A DNA stretch of 64,000 nucleotides from Paenibacillus aquistagni (GCF_900177815.1 NZ_FXAZ01000006.1:124001-188000); one strand, 5' to 3'; shown: positions 25,720-33,480, counted from the first letter of the stretch. Translations and numbers: made by a program. The notes: a model not told the origin generated them from the sequence alone.

Positions 25720-26658
25720 ATGGCACTGTTGCACAAATTAGAGCCGGGTATCCGCAATCTCGTTGAGGCATTTATCGAGAGCGGGCGACCATCAGCTAGA
25801 GAGCAGAGCATCGAAGAACGCAGGCAGGGTTATTTGAACACCATTGACTTAGCGGGGGACGCTGTTCCCGTAAGAGAGATTGCTGAACATACGATTGACG
25901 GCATACGCCTTCGCTTATACAAGCCATCGGAGCAGGTGAAACTCCCTGTTATGGTTTATTATCACGGGGGCTGCTTTGTCAGCGGCGACTTTGACACTCA
26001 CGATCGTCAGCTGCGTCAATTGGCGAACTTGGGCAATGCGTTAGTGATTGCGGTTGAATATCGACTGGCACCCGAGCATATCTATCCGGCTGCTCATGAC
26101 GATGCTTTCAAGGCGGCCGGCCTTGTTCGTGAGCACGCCTTGTCTTGGGGAGGGGATCCAGACGATATCACGATTGCAGGAGACAGCGCAGGCGGACATC
26201 TTGCCTTGGTTACTTGTTTGCGGCTGAAAGCGCAAGGCGATTGGCTGCCGAAGCGCCAGGTGCTTATTTATCCTATGCTTGATGCATCAGGTGCAAGCGG
26301 CAGTTATGAGACCAACGGCGATGATTATGTCATTACGCGGGATACTCTTTTAAGCGGCTTTGAGGTCTACCTAGCTGGCCTTCCAACGAATCATCCTGAA
26401 GCAAGTCCATTACATCGTGATGACTTTGAAGGACTGCCGGAGACCCAAATCATTACAGCAGAGTTCGATCCGTTAGTCGACGAAGGAGAGGCCTTGTATC
26501 ACCGTTTGCTGGAGGCAGGGGTTCACGCGCAGTGCAGAAGATATCTCGGCGTCAATCACGGCTTCTTCCAGCTTGGCGCCATCAGCGGAGCAGGCAGAAC
26601 GGCGATTCAAGATGTCGCTTCCATCATAGCCAGAACAAGCCGTCACACAATGTTCTAA
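25720..26658 (+). CDS. Alpha/beta hydrolase, hormone-sensitive-lipase-type esterase
   Basis: A cytosolic esterase of about 312 residues. VYYHGGCFVSGDFDTHD near residues 79-95 carries the HGG oxyanion motif, and AGDSAGGHL holds the nucleophile Ser near 156. The acid EFDPLVDEGEAL and the histidine VNHGFF complete the triad. These are family IV (HSL) features; short-chain esters are typical substrates. ATG 25720 is chosen over GTG 25714 because GGGAGTGA is suitably upstream. No neighbour indicates the natural substrate. Confidence 0.9.
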   Translation: MALLHKLEPGIRNLVEAFIESGRPSAREQSIEERRQGYLNTIDLAGDAVPVREIAEHTIDGIRLRLYKPSEQVKLPVMVYYHGGCFVSGDFDTHDRQLRQLANLGNALVIAVEYRLAPEHIYPAAHDDAFKAAGLVREHALSWGGDPDDITIAGDSAGGHLALVTCLRLKAQGDWLPKRQVLIYPMLDASGASGSYETNGDDYVITRDTLLSGFEVYLAGLPTNHPEASPLHRDDFEGLPETQIITAEFDPLVDEGEALYHRLLEAGVHAQCRRYLGVNHGFFQLGAISGAGRTAIQDVASIIARTSRHTMF

Positions 26659-26703
26659 AACAGAACAGCATCCGCCATTAGAAGGCTTGGAACAGCGTCC
26701 CGT

Positions 26704-26738
26704 GGTGGATCAAGTAACGCTAACTTGCTTATTCCACC
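26704..26738 (+). terminator. Hairpin after the esterase gene
   Basis: GGTGGA-CAAGT pairs with ACTTG-TCCACC across a short loop with small bulges. The following T content is modest, so its strength as a terminator is uncertain. Confidence 0.4.
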
Positions 26739-26794
26739 GTGTATTTGTGAAAGTGAATGCTGCCTCTGTTTTCTTGTCAAAATAGAGAATCATA

Positions 26795-26822
26795 TTGCGC
26801 TAGGCTTCATTTATGCTATAAT
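26795..26822 (+). promoter_or_regulatory. Promoter of the cobalamin riboswitch RNA
   Basis: TTGCGC at 26795-26800 and a perfect TATAAT at 26817-26822 are 16 bases apart. Transcription would start near 26829, about 35 bases before the riboswitch core. Confidence 0.65.
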
Positions 26823-26861
26823 GATGTCGAATGGGCGACCATTCAAGCTATACACAACAGA

Positions 26862-27044
26862 AAAAGTTATAGGTAATGGAAGTTTGGTGCAAATCCAACA
26901 CGGTCCCGCCACTGTGATAGATCGTTCACTCGATCTTAAGTCAGGTCTTTTGCCTAGTAACTTTGCTGGATCAGCTGCTTCGAGGCGAAAGTGGCTGGTT
27001 GTTAAGTCTAGTGGATTGCAATTGCGCCTCGCTAGGCTTTTTTT
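26862..27044 (+). promoter_or_regulatory. Cobalamin (B12) riboswitch with expression platform
   Basis: The conserved core is present in order: AAGTTTGGTGCAAATCC, CGGTCCCGCCACTGTGA at 26901-26917, then AAGTCAGG and TTTTGCC. This is the adenosylcobalamin aptamer signature. Downstream, CGAGGCG (26981-26987) pairs with CGCCTCG (27025-27031), and GCCTAG (26952-26957) can pair with CTAGGC (27032-27037), which is followed by TTTTTTT. That closing stem competes with the aptamer segment TTTTGCC, so binding of the coenzyme can set whether the RNA ends near 27044. It stands at the head of an ethanolamine locus whose lyase needs B12. The direction of control is inferred, not shown. Confidence 0.9.
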
Positions 27045-27138
27045 ATTGCCAGAATGGCAGCCGACGAGGATGTCGGCATGGCCAGGTGCTCGCCGCCGAA
27101 CCGATACGACGACGTATCATGCAAGCAAGTGGGGAAGC

Positions 27139-27176
27139 TCTTCAATGCTGAGGATAAGGTGCACAACGAGGTGCAC
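27139..27176 (+). ncRNA. ANTAR-target paired hairpins (site A) in the riboswitch-controlled RNA
   Basis: Hairpin 1 is TCTTC-AATGCT-GAGGA (27139-27154). Hairpin 2 is GTGCAC-AACGAG-GTGCAC (27159-27176), a perfect 6-pair stem. Both loops are hexamers with A at position 1 and G at position 4, the features recognised by ANTAR proteins such as EutV, and the linker is 4 bases. No terminator overlaps hairpin 2. That is the arrangement of EutX in Enterococcus and Rli55 in Listeria, small RNAs that hold EutV unless B12 stops their synthesis. No convincing protein is encoded between 27045 and 27316, so I regard the stretch as a regulatory RNA. Confidence 0.65.
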
Positions 27177-27316
27177 ATCCCTTCTTTTATCCCAATGGAA
27201 CGGATATTTTCCGTCCAGCTCGATACCAATCCTTCATTTGGTATCTGCAACCACTTGAACATGTAATCGCTCATCTTGGTCTTGGCATAGCTGCAGGAGC
27301 TTTTTGCAAGAGGCGG

Positions 27317-27346
27317 TTGACGCGCATCGGGAAAGCGGTGTACAGT
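27317..27346 (+). promoter_or_regulatory. Probable promoter of the eutG leader
   Basis: TTGACG at 27317-27322 and TACAGT at 27341-27346 are 18 bases apart. The RNA would start near 27353, about 20 bases before the ANTAR site that follows. Confidence 0.45.
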
Positions 27347-27371
27347 AGAGTGGACAATTTCATTCAATCAC

Positions 27372-27415
27372 GTGCACAATGGCGTGCGCAATCGATAGGA
27401 AGCAAAGAGGCTTTT
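27372..27415 (+). promoter_or_regulatory. ANTAR-target antiterminator (site B) in the eutG leader
   Basis: Hairpin 1 is GTGCAC-AATGGC-GTGCGC (27372-27389). Hairpin 2 is GGAAGC-AAAGAG-GCTTTT (27398-27415, two G-U pairs). Both loops have A1 and G4, and the linker is 8 bases. The loop and right arm of hairpin 2 are also the left arm of the terminator that follows, so EutV binding would prevent termination. Confidence 0.75.
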
Positions 27416-27464
27416 TAAGGGAATCGTTGAAGACGGTTCCTTTGGAAGGCCTCTTTTTGTTTTT
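27404..27464 (+). terminator. Conditional terminator before eutG
   Basis: AAAGAGGC (27404-27411) pairs with GCCTCTTT (27449-27456), with an inner GGAATCG/CGGTTCC stem, and is followed by a T-rich tract. It is mutually exclusive with hairpin 2 of site B. Confidence 0.8.
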
Positions 27465-27652
27465 ATTTGAAGCTTCTATAGGTTGGACAAAAGCAAGGGG
27501 CAGGCAAGGGGCAGATTGATTCTGGAGCAGCGTTCGCGTTTGCCTTTGTGAATGTGTGAACAACGGCGATGGCAAGAACATTTCACTTGGCTGCCCTCAA
27601 CCGGACAATCCTTTGTTCAACTTATCTATATTATCCTTTGGAGGTGTCTTAT

Positions 27653-28795
27653 ATGGACAAGCTATCCATCAAAACTGATCTCTATATAGGTCAGGGTGCT
27701 ATGGATCGTCTCACAGAATGGAAGAACAAAAGGATCTTTATCGTGACGGATCCATTCATCGTGAAGTCAGGCATGATCAACATGGTGTTCGATCGCCTGC
27801 ATGAAAGCAATGAACAGTACATTTTCAGCAACATCGTGCCAGATCCTCCTGTTGAGATTGTAACTGAGGGAGTGGAAGCGCTTGGCGCATTCAAGGCGGA
27901 CATGATCCTTGCGATCGGCGGGGGCTCTGCTATTGATGCGGCGAAGGCAATGAAGCTGTTTGCTGGCAAATTGCTGGATCAAACGGATCTTCCGTTTATT
28001 GCTATTCCAACGACTAGTGGAACAGGTTCTGAAGTAACATCCTTTTCCGTCATTAGCGACAAGCAGAAAAATATCAAATACCCTCTCGTATCGGATGAAC
28101 TGCTGCCGCAAGAAGCCATCTTGGACCCTGAGCTTGTGAAAAGCGTGCCGGACTTCATCACGGCAGATACCGGGATGGACGTGTTGACGCATGCTATCGA
28201 GGCGTATGTCTCGACGAAGGCCAATGACATTTCCGATGCACTGGCTGAAAAAGCAATCAAGATGGTGTTCGCGTATTTGCCAAGAGCCTATAAGAACGGC
28301 AGCGATCTTGAAGCACGGGAGAAAATGCACAATGCCTCCTGCCTTGCAGGATTGGCATTCAATATGACATCGCTTGGGCTTAACCATGGGATTGCGCACG
28401 TCGCGGGGGCGAAGTTCAAGATCGCGCATGGCCGTATGAATGCGCTTCTCCTGCCTCACGTTATTGCCTATAATGCGGACTACAAGCCTGGTTACGGCAA
28501 GGATGACGTCAATGCGACTGCAGCAAGATATGCTGAGATTGCCAAGAGCCTTGGACTTTCTGCACCGAATGCAAAGAGCGGGGTTCGCAGCCTCATTCAA
28601 GCGATCAAGCAGCTTCAGAAGGAGCTCCATATGCCGAAGACGCTCAAGGAGTGCGGTGTAGAGCTTGCTTTGCTGGAGGACATGAGAGCAGCGATTGCCG
28701 AAGGCGCGCTGCAAGACGGCTGTACCGCAACGAATCCACGTGTTCCTACGGAGGCGGATGTCGCTCAAATTTTGAACAAAATGTATCAATCTTGA
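27653..28795 (+). CDS. eutG: EutG/PduQ-type iron-containing alcohol dehydrogenase
   Basis: A 380-residue group III alcohol dehydrogenase expected to reduce acetaldehyde to ethanol and so recycle NADH inside the microcompartment. Visible motifs are AIGGGSAIDAAKAM (near residues 85-98), TTSGTGSEVTSFSVI (near 122-136), and the metal-binding GLNHGIAHVAGAKFKIAHGR (near 242-261). ATG 27653 follows TTGGAGGTG at 6 bases. It is the first structural gene of the locus, behind the riboswitch and a conditional terminator. Distinguishing EutG from PduQ by sequence is not possible here; the EutBC genes downstream decide the name. Confidence 0.88.
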   Translation: MDKLSIKTDLYIGQGAMDRLTEWKNKRIFIVTDPFIVKSGMINMVFDRLHESNEQYIFSNIVPDPPVEIVTEGVEALGAFKADMILAIGGGSAIDAAKAMKLFAGKLLDQTDLPFIAIPTTSGTGSEVTSFSVISDKQKNIKYPLVSDELLPQEAILDPELVKSVPDFITADTGMDVLTHAIEAYVSTKANDISDALAEKAIKMVFAYLPRAYKNGSDLEAREKMHNASCLAGLAFNMTSLGLNHGIAHVAGAKFKIAHGRMNALLLPHVIAYNADYKPGYGKDDVNATAARYAEIAKSLGLSAPNAKSGVRSLIQAIKQLQKELHMPKTLKECGVELALLEDMRAAIAEGALQDGCTATNPRVPTEADVAQILNKMYQS

Positions 28796-28824
28796 GGTCG
28801 AAACCGATTTTCCATGTTATGCTG

Positions 28825-28853
28825 TTGACAACGTTTGCAGGTTAAAATATAGT
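28825..28853 (+). promoter_or_regulatory. Promoter of the eutS leader
   Basis: TTGACA at 28825-28830 and TATAGT at 28848-28853, with a 17-base spacer, form a strong vegetative promoter. The start would be near 28860, at the foot of the first ANTAR hairpin. Confidence 0.75.
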
Positions 28854-28857
28854 TAAG

Positions 28858-28900
28858 GTAACACAACGGCGTGTTGCATACGAATAAAGCGATGAGGCTT
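28858..28900 (+). promoter_or_regulatory. ANTAR-target antiterminator (site C) in the eutS leader
   Basis: Hairpin 1 is GTAACAC-AACGGC-GTGTTGC (28858-28877) with an A1/G4 hexaloop. Hairpin 2 is AAGC-GATGAG-GCTT (28887-28900), whose loop has G4 but G instead of A at position 1. The right side of hairpin 2 overlaps the left arm of the following terminator. It is the same layout as sites B and D, with a weaker second hairpin. Confidence 0.6.
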
Positions 28901-28944
28901 CTTAAATTTTCCACGCGAATTTTTAAGGGGTCTTTATGTTTTTT
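28895..28944 (+). terminator. Conditional terminator before eutS
   Basis: AGGCTTCTTAAA (28895-28906) pairs with TTTAAGGGGTCT (28922-28933) using three G-U pairs, followed by a T-rich tract. Confidence 0.65.
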
Positions 28945-28988
28945 TATGGCTATTTATCGTGTTTTTCACATGAGAGTGGGATGATAAC

Positions 28989-29345
28989 TTGGAACAACAA
29001 ACCGAAAAACAACGTGTCATACAGGAGTATGTACCTGGTAAACAGGTCACGCTGGCTCACATTATTGCAAATCCAAATCCGGATATTTACAAGAAGCTTG
29101 GCTTGGGAAGCGATGCGCAGGATGCCATCGGAGTCATGACCATTACGCCAAGCGAAGCCTCCATCATTGCAGCGGATATCGCGACCAAGGCGGCAGGCGT
29201 GCAGATCGGCTTCGTCGATCGGTTCAGCGGCTCGCTTGTGGTCACAGGGGATGTATCCTCCGTGGAATCCGCGATTAGTGAAGTGCTGCTTGGTTTGCAA
29301 AATATTCTTGGCTTTTCGGCTGCTGCGAAGATTACACGGACGTAG
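28989..29345 (+). CDS. eutS: EutS, BMC shell protein
   Basis: A 118-residue circularly permuted BMC-domain protein that forms hexamers in the microcompartment shell. [17 protein letters not shown] (residues 14-30) and [23 protein letters not shown] match EutS/PduU. The start is TTG 28989; no ATG is in frame and the ribosome site (GAGTGGGA) is weak, so expression may be limited by translation as well as by the upstream terminator. It is followed closely by eutP. Confidence 0.88.
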   Translation: MEQQTEKQRVIQEYVPGKQVTLAHIIANPNPDIYKKLGLGSDAQDAIGVMTITPSEASIIAADIATKAAGVQIGFVDRFSGSLVVTGDVSSVESAISEVLLGLQNILGFSAAAKITRT

Positions 29346-29357
29346 GAGAGAAAAGCG

Positions 29358-29789
29358 ATGAAGAAGATTATATTAGCCGGGAGCACCGGATCAGGCAAGA
29401 CGACGCTTTGTCAGAAGCTGCACGGTCAAGAGATTGCTTACAAGAAGACGCAAGCGATTGAGAGCTTCGAGCATTCTATTGATACGCCAGGCGAGTGCAT
29501 CGAGAATCGTTATTTGTATAAGATGCTGCTTGTATCCAGTGTGGATGCTGACGTCATTGGCTTAGTGCAGGATTGCACAAAGGAAGACAGCTACTTCCCG
29601 CCGGCTTTCGCTACGATGTTTGCCAAGCCCGTTATTGGGATTGTGACCAAGATCGAGCTGGCTGATGGACAAGCAGCCATTGAGCGTGCAAGCGAACAGC
29701 TTCAGGCGGCAGGGGCAGAGCGAATATTTGAAGTCTCGACGATAGAAGATGTAGGAGTGGAGGCACTCCAGGCTTATTTGGAGGCTTAG
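29358..29789 (+). CDS. eutP: EutP, small GTPase-like protein
   Basis: A 143-residue P-loop protein. GSTGSGKTTLCQKL at residues 8-21 is Walker A, and GIVTKIELAD the TKxD-like base-recognition motif. The short length and DTPGECIENRYLYKMLLVSS segment are typical of the EutP/PduV family. Family members are reported to act in acetate metabolism or compartment placement; the role is not settled. It sits 12 bases after eutS. Confidence 0.85.
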   Translation: MKKIILAGSTGSGKTTLCQKLHGQEIAYKKTQAIESFEHSIDTPGECIENRYLYKMLLVSSVDADVIGLVQDCTKEDSYFPPAFATMFAKPVIGIVTKIELADGQAAIERASEQLQAAGAERIFEVSTIEDVGVEALQAYLEA

Positions 29790-29878
29790 GGTAATTGTCG
29801 GATCGGCGGTTTTCGATCAAGTCAATCGCTTCCCAAACGATACAAGCAAATAACGGCGAACAATGAGGTGCATGACGC

Positions 29879-30451
29879 ATGAATGGAAAAATTGTAATAG
29901 TCGACGATGAACCTATTACAAGAATGGATATTCGTGAGATGCTGGAGGAAGCGAACTACAATGTAGTAGGCGAAGCTTCCGATGGTTTTGAAGCCATCGA
30001 ATGTTGTAAAAAGCATCTGCCTGACCTTGTCATCATGGATGTGCAAATGCCGATCCTTGATGGTTTAAAAGCAGGTAAACGAATCATTTCAGAACAGCTC
30101 GCAGGAGGCATTATTTTATTAACGGCCTTCAGCGACAAACAAACGGTTGAAAAAGCAACCTCTGTCGGTGCGCTTGGTTATTTGGTGAAGCCGCTTGACG
30201 AAAAGTCGTTCATTCCCATGGTGGAAGTGACCATCGCCAAAGGCAAGGAAATCCGCAAGCTTGAACAGAATCTATCGAAGATGACGCAGAAGATGGAAGA
30301 GCGTAAAGCTGTGGAGAAGGCAAAAGGGATTCTGATGAAGGAAAATGGCTATACCGAAGAGGAGGCCTATCAGACCCTGCGCAAATTAAGCATGGATCGT
30401 CGATGCCCCATGATTGAAATCGCGACGACGATCGTGATCTCCTATGATTAA
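29879..30451 (+). CDS. eutV: EutV, response regulator with ANTAR RNA-binding domain
   Basis: A 190-residue regulator. The receiver domain has VDDEP at residues 8-12, the phospho-accepting Asp54 in VIMDVQMP, and the KP pair in GYLVKPLD. The C-terminal 60 residues (VEKAKGILMKENGYTEEEAYQTLRKLSMDRR) are an ANTAR domain. Phosphorylated EutV dimers bind paired hexaloop hairpins in nascent RNA and stop terminators from forming; four such sites are present in this locus. GAGG is 8 bases before the ATG. The stop overlaps the eutW start by 8 bases. Confidence 0.93.
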   Translation: MNGKIVIVDDEPITRMDIREMLEEANYNVVGEASDGFEAIECCKKHLPDLVIMDVQMPILDGLKAGKRIISEQLAGGIILLTAFSDKQTVEKATSVGALGYLVKPLDEKSFIPMVEVTIAKGKEIRKLEQNLSKMTQKMEERKAVEKAKGILMKENGYTEEEAYQTLRKLSMDRRCPMIEIATTIVISYD

Positions 30452-31862
30452 TTATAAAAAGCAGATCGAGGAGCTGTGCCTCCTGCACACGGGATTAAGT
30501 GAGCAGGATATAGCGAGAATCCTTGAACTGGCCGAGTCGTTTCAGCAGTCTGAGGTTCAAGATGATGTGTTTATCGACGTACTGTCGAGCGTATCGGATG
30601 AAGCAATTGTTGTCTACCATCGTCGTCCGAGAGGGCAGCAATCTCTGTATCAGGGCTCTGTCACAGGCGAGCGGGCACTGCGAGAGAATGAGCCCGGTGT
30701 CTTAAGAACGCTTGAGACGGGGATCATGACGCAGGGGCTTATCGCCAATACGCAGGAGAATCATCTTGTTCGACAGACCGTGTATCCAATCAAAAATGAA
30801 ACGGGCGTTATCGCTGTCGTCATCTATGAGAAGAATGTGAGCGACAATATTCAAGCCCACTTCAACGTGATGGGGACAGAGTGCGAGGACAATGAAATGT
30901 CTTCGATGCTGACCGCGATGCTTCGGTTCAAGGATTCGATCATTAATCAGCTTGAGGATGCCGTGCTGGTCTTTGATAGATATGGCTTTTTGAAGCTTAA
31001 GAATAAGCAAGCCGATGTCTATTATAAGAAGCTTGGTTATCTTGAGGATATTGAAGGGCTGCATTATGATAACTTGTCGCTTGATCAGACGACCTTCTCA
31101 GATGTGATCAAGCAGCACACGCTTCCTTGCTATCCGTCCACAACGGACGTGAAGGCAGCTGATCGATATTATCAAGTGAAGCGGTTGTTTATGGAAGAAG
31201 AAGATTTGTCGGTAGGCGTCATCTTGCATGATGTCTCCGAGATTAAGCAGAAGGAAGCGGAGATCGTTTCCAAATCAGTAGCGATCAGAGAAATCCATCA
31301 TCGAGTGAAGAACAATCTGCAGACCGTTGCTTCGCTCCTGCGCATTCAAGCGCGGAAGTGCGAAAGCCCTGAGGCTAAGAAAAGCCTGAACGACAGCGTG
31401 AGCAGAGTGCTCGCCATTGCGGCCACCCATGAGCTGCTTTCTACAGAGATCGACGCTCAGGTAGATCTTATGGATGTCATTCGATTGATCGCCGCAAATA
31501 TTGGCCGCTGCTTTGTTCATGACTCGGTGCATGTGGACATAGACGCCACAGAGAGCATTTGTCTCGACAGCGACCGCACGGTGGCCATTGCCCTGATCGT
31601 AAGCGAGCTTATTCACAACAGCTATGAGCATGCCTTTGGCGATCATACCAAAGGCAAGATCACCGTCACCGCGACACTGAAGGATGGTCTCGTCACGGTA
31701 GTGGTCAAGGATAATGGCAAGGGCTTCTCTGTTGAGGAAGCTTCGCAGAAGAGCTTAGGATTGTCCATTGTTCGCAGTTATGTGAAGGACAAGCTGATGG
31801 GCAAGCTCAGCTTTGTATCGAATCAAGACGGAACGACCGTTACGTTTACGTTCAAAAAATAA
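30444..31862 (+). CDS. eutW: EutW, sensor histidine kinase for ethanolamine
   Basis: A 472-residue soluble kinase of the PdtaS/EutW type. The N-terminal 150 residues form a GAF-like sensory domain, followed by a PAS-like segment (about 165-270), then the HisKA_2 phosphotransfer helix AIREIHHRVKNNLQTVASLLRIQAR with His285, and the ATPase domain with LIVSELIHNSYEHAF and VVVKDNGKGF. No membrane segment is seen, so it senses ethanolamine in the cytoplasm. It overlaps eutV, its partner. Confidence 0.92.
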   Translation: MINYKKQIEELCLLHTGLSEQDIARILELAESFQQSEVQDDVFIDVLSSVSDEAIVVYHRRPRGQQSLYQGSVTGERALRENEPGVLRTLETGIMTQGLIANTQENHLVRQTVYPIKNETGVIAVVIYEKNVSDNIQAHFNVMGTECEDNEMSSMLTAMLRFKDSIINQLEDAVLVFDRYGFLKLKNKQADVYYKKLGYLEDIEGLHYDNLSLDQTTFSDVIKQHTLPCYPSTTDVKAADRYYQVKRLFMEEEDLSVGVILHDVSEIKQKEAEIVSKSVAIREIHHRVKNNLQTVASLLRIQARKCESPEAKKSLNDSVSRVLAIAATHELLSTEIDAQVDLMDVIRLIAANIGRCFVHDSVHVDIDATESICLDSDRTVAIALIVSELIHNSYEHAFGDHTKGKITVTATLKDGLVTVVVKDNGKGFSVEEASQKSLGLSIVRSYVKDKLMGKLSFVSNQDGTTVTFTFKK

Positions 31863-31869
31863 ATATTCC

Positions 31870-31906
31870 GGCTACAAGGAAGTAGTCCCGTAAGCAATGA
31901 GGCTTA
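31870..31906 (+). promoter_or_regulatory. ANTAR-target antiterminator (site D) between eutW and eutA
   Basis: Hairpin 1 is GGCTAC-AAGGAA-GTAGTC (31870-31887, one G-U). Hairpin 2 is TAAGC-AATGAG-GCTTA (31891-31906). Both loops have A1 and G4, and the linker is 3 bases. The end of hairpin 2 is shared with the left arm of the terminator behind it. The site starts 8 bases after the eutW stop. Confidence 0.8.
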
Positions 31907-31956
31907 AAGTGAACCATTTCGGGTGATCCCGAAGGGTTGTAACTTTAAGCCTTTTT
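31900..31956 (+). terminator. Conditional terminator before eutA
   Basis: AGGCTTAAAGT (31900-31910) pairs perfectly with ACTTTAAGCCT (31942-31952), with an inner TTCGGG/CCCGAA stem, followed by TTTTT. Hairpin 2 of site D and this stem exclude each other. Confidence 0.88.
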
Positions 31957-31993
31957 GCGTCTAAACGGGACCTTGAACTCCAACGGATAGGGG

Positions 31994-33433
31994 ATGAGAC
32001 AAGTGAATGAGCAGCTGCTGAGCGTTGGCATTGATATGGGGACTTCGACAACACAATTAGTGCTGTCACGGCTCTACATTCAGAATATGGCCTCTTCCTT
32101 CTCTGTGCCGCGTCTTGTGATCACAGATAAGGAGGTCGTGTACCGAAGCGATATCTGTTTTACTCCTGTGCTGCCCGACAATCGAATCGACATGCAGAAG
32201 ATTCAGCAGTTTGTAGAAGAGCAGTATGTGAAGGCAGGCATCTCGAAGGATGACATTCAGACCGGAGCGGTCATTATTACAGGCGAGACGGCACGTAAAG
32301 ACAATGCCAACGAGGCGGTGCTGTCGTTAAGCGGGTTTGCTGGAGACTTCGTTGTTGCGACAGCAGGCCCGGATCTAGAGAGCATCATCGCTGCTAAGGG
32401 CGCAGGGGCGCATACGTACTCCAAGGACCATTCCACCTCGATTGTCAATATCGACATCGGCGGCGGAACAAGCAATCTGGCGCTGTTCCAAAGCGGCGAG
32501 CTCGTGGATACAGGCTGCTTGGATATTGGAGGGCGATTGATCAAGGTAGACCAGCAAACCCATGAGATTACCTATATCGCACCGAAGATCAGACAGCTGG
32601 CGGAGCAAAGAGGAATAATGCTCGCGCTAGGGCAGCAGGTTACGCCAGAATCGCTTAAGCCCATTATCGAAGAGATGGTCAAGCTGCTTGAAGAAAGCGT
32701 AGGGCTTAGAGCGCCTGGTGACTTCTATGACACGATCATTACGAATAAGGGCTTGAAGCTGGAGAAGTCGATACCGTGCATTTCCTTCTCTGGCGGCGTG
32801 GCGGACTACATTTACCATGAAGCTGCGGGGGATGTGTTCCAGTACGGCGATATCGGCATCTTGCTGGGCCGAGCGATTGCGGAGTCGCCGCTTGTAAAAG
32901 AGCTAACCGTCGCGCGCGCCGCGGAGACGATACGAGCAACCGTGGTAGGAGCAGGCTCTCATACGACAGAGATCAGCGGCAGTACGATCACGTATACGGA
33001 AGAGAGCTTCCCGATCAAGAATATCCCGATTCTTAAGCTTGCATCAGTCGATGAGGCAGGCGACAGCGACAGGCTCGCAGCTGCGATCAGCGATAAGCTC
33101 AGCTGGTTCAAGCTGAATAATGATCTGCAGCGGGTTGCGATTGCGATCGAAGGCAAGAACAGTCCAAGCTTTGCTGAAGTGCAGAAATATGCCCGAGGGC
33201 TCTACAAAGGCATGTCGGAGCTGCTTGAGCGGGAATATCCCCTCATCGTCATTGTCCATCATGACATGGCGAAGGTGCTTGGACAGACGCTGTATGCTCT
33301 GCTTGATTACAAAAAGGATGTTGTATGCATCGACAGTGTTCAAGTGGACAACGGCGATTATATCGATATTGGCAAGCCGATCGCCGAAGGCAAGGTGCTG
33401 CCAGTCGTCATCAAAACGCTTGTATTTCACTAA
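31994..33433 (+). CDS. eutA: EutA, ethanolamine ammonia-lyase reactivating factor
   Basis: A 479-residue actin/Hsp70-like ATPase that releases damaged cobalamin from EutBC. LLSVGIDMGTSTTQLVLSRL near the N-terminus is the phosphate-1 loop and NIDIGGGTSNLALF near residue 153 the phosphate-2 loop; PCISFSGGVADYIY supplies a further nucleotide contact. The start is either ATG 31994 or GTG 32003, which is better spaced from AGGGG. It is the first gene after the eutVW terminator and leads the lyase genes. Confidence 0.93.
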   Translation: MRQVNEQLLSVGIDMGTSTTQLVLSRLYIQNMASSFSVPRLVITDKEVVYRSDICFTPVLPDNRIDMQKIQQFVEEQYVKAGISKDDIQTGAVIITGETARKDNANEAVLSLSGFAGDFVVATAGPDLESIIAAKGAGAHTYSKDHSTSIVNIDIGGGTSNLALFQSGELVDTGCLDIGGRLIKVDQQTHEITYIAPKIRQLAEQRGIMLALGQQVTPESLKPIIEEMVKLLEESVGLRAPGDFYDTIITNKGLKLEKSIPCISFSGGVADYIYHEAAGDVFQYGDIGILLGRAIAESPLVKELTVARAAETIRATVVGAGSHTTEISGSTITYTEESFPIKNIPILKLASVDEAGDSDRLAAAISDKLSWFKLNNDLQRVAIAIEGKNSPSFAEVQKYARGLYKGMSELLEREYPLIVIVHHDMAKVLGQTLYALLDYKKDVVCIDSVQVDNGDYIDIGKPIAEGKVLPVVIKTLVFH

Positions 33434-33480
33434 TTCCTATAGATATGAGATCAGCCTAGAGGTTGGAAGGAGGAGCTTTT

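Noticed and set aside
27057-27076. GCCGAC-GAGGAT-GTCGGC hairpin as a further ANTAR element
   Set aside because: The stem is good and the loop has G4, but position 1 is G and there is no adjacent second hairpin of the right type.
27217-27245. GATACCAA/TTGGTATC hairpin as terminator of the riboswitch RNA
   Set aside because: The 8-pair stem is real but is not followed by T residues, so a terminator role is not supported.
26725-27258. A 177-codon plus-strand reading frame
   Set aside because: It runs straight through the cobalamin riboswitch and its terminator and its protein resembles nothing; the RNA explains the sequence better.
27032-27367. A 111-codon minus-strand frame between the riboswitch and eutG
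   Set aside because: It overlaps the ANTAR hairpins and promoter, has no good ribosome site and no recognisable protein features.
27767-28789. A 340-codon frame antisense to eutG
   Set aside because: It is the complement shadow of a well-supported dehydrogenase gene; its Cys/His-rich composition is typical of antisense frames.
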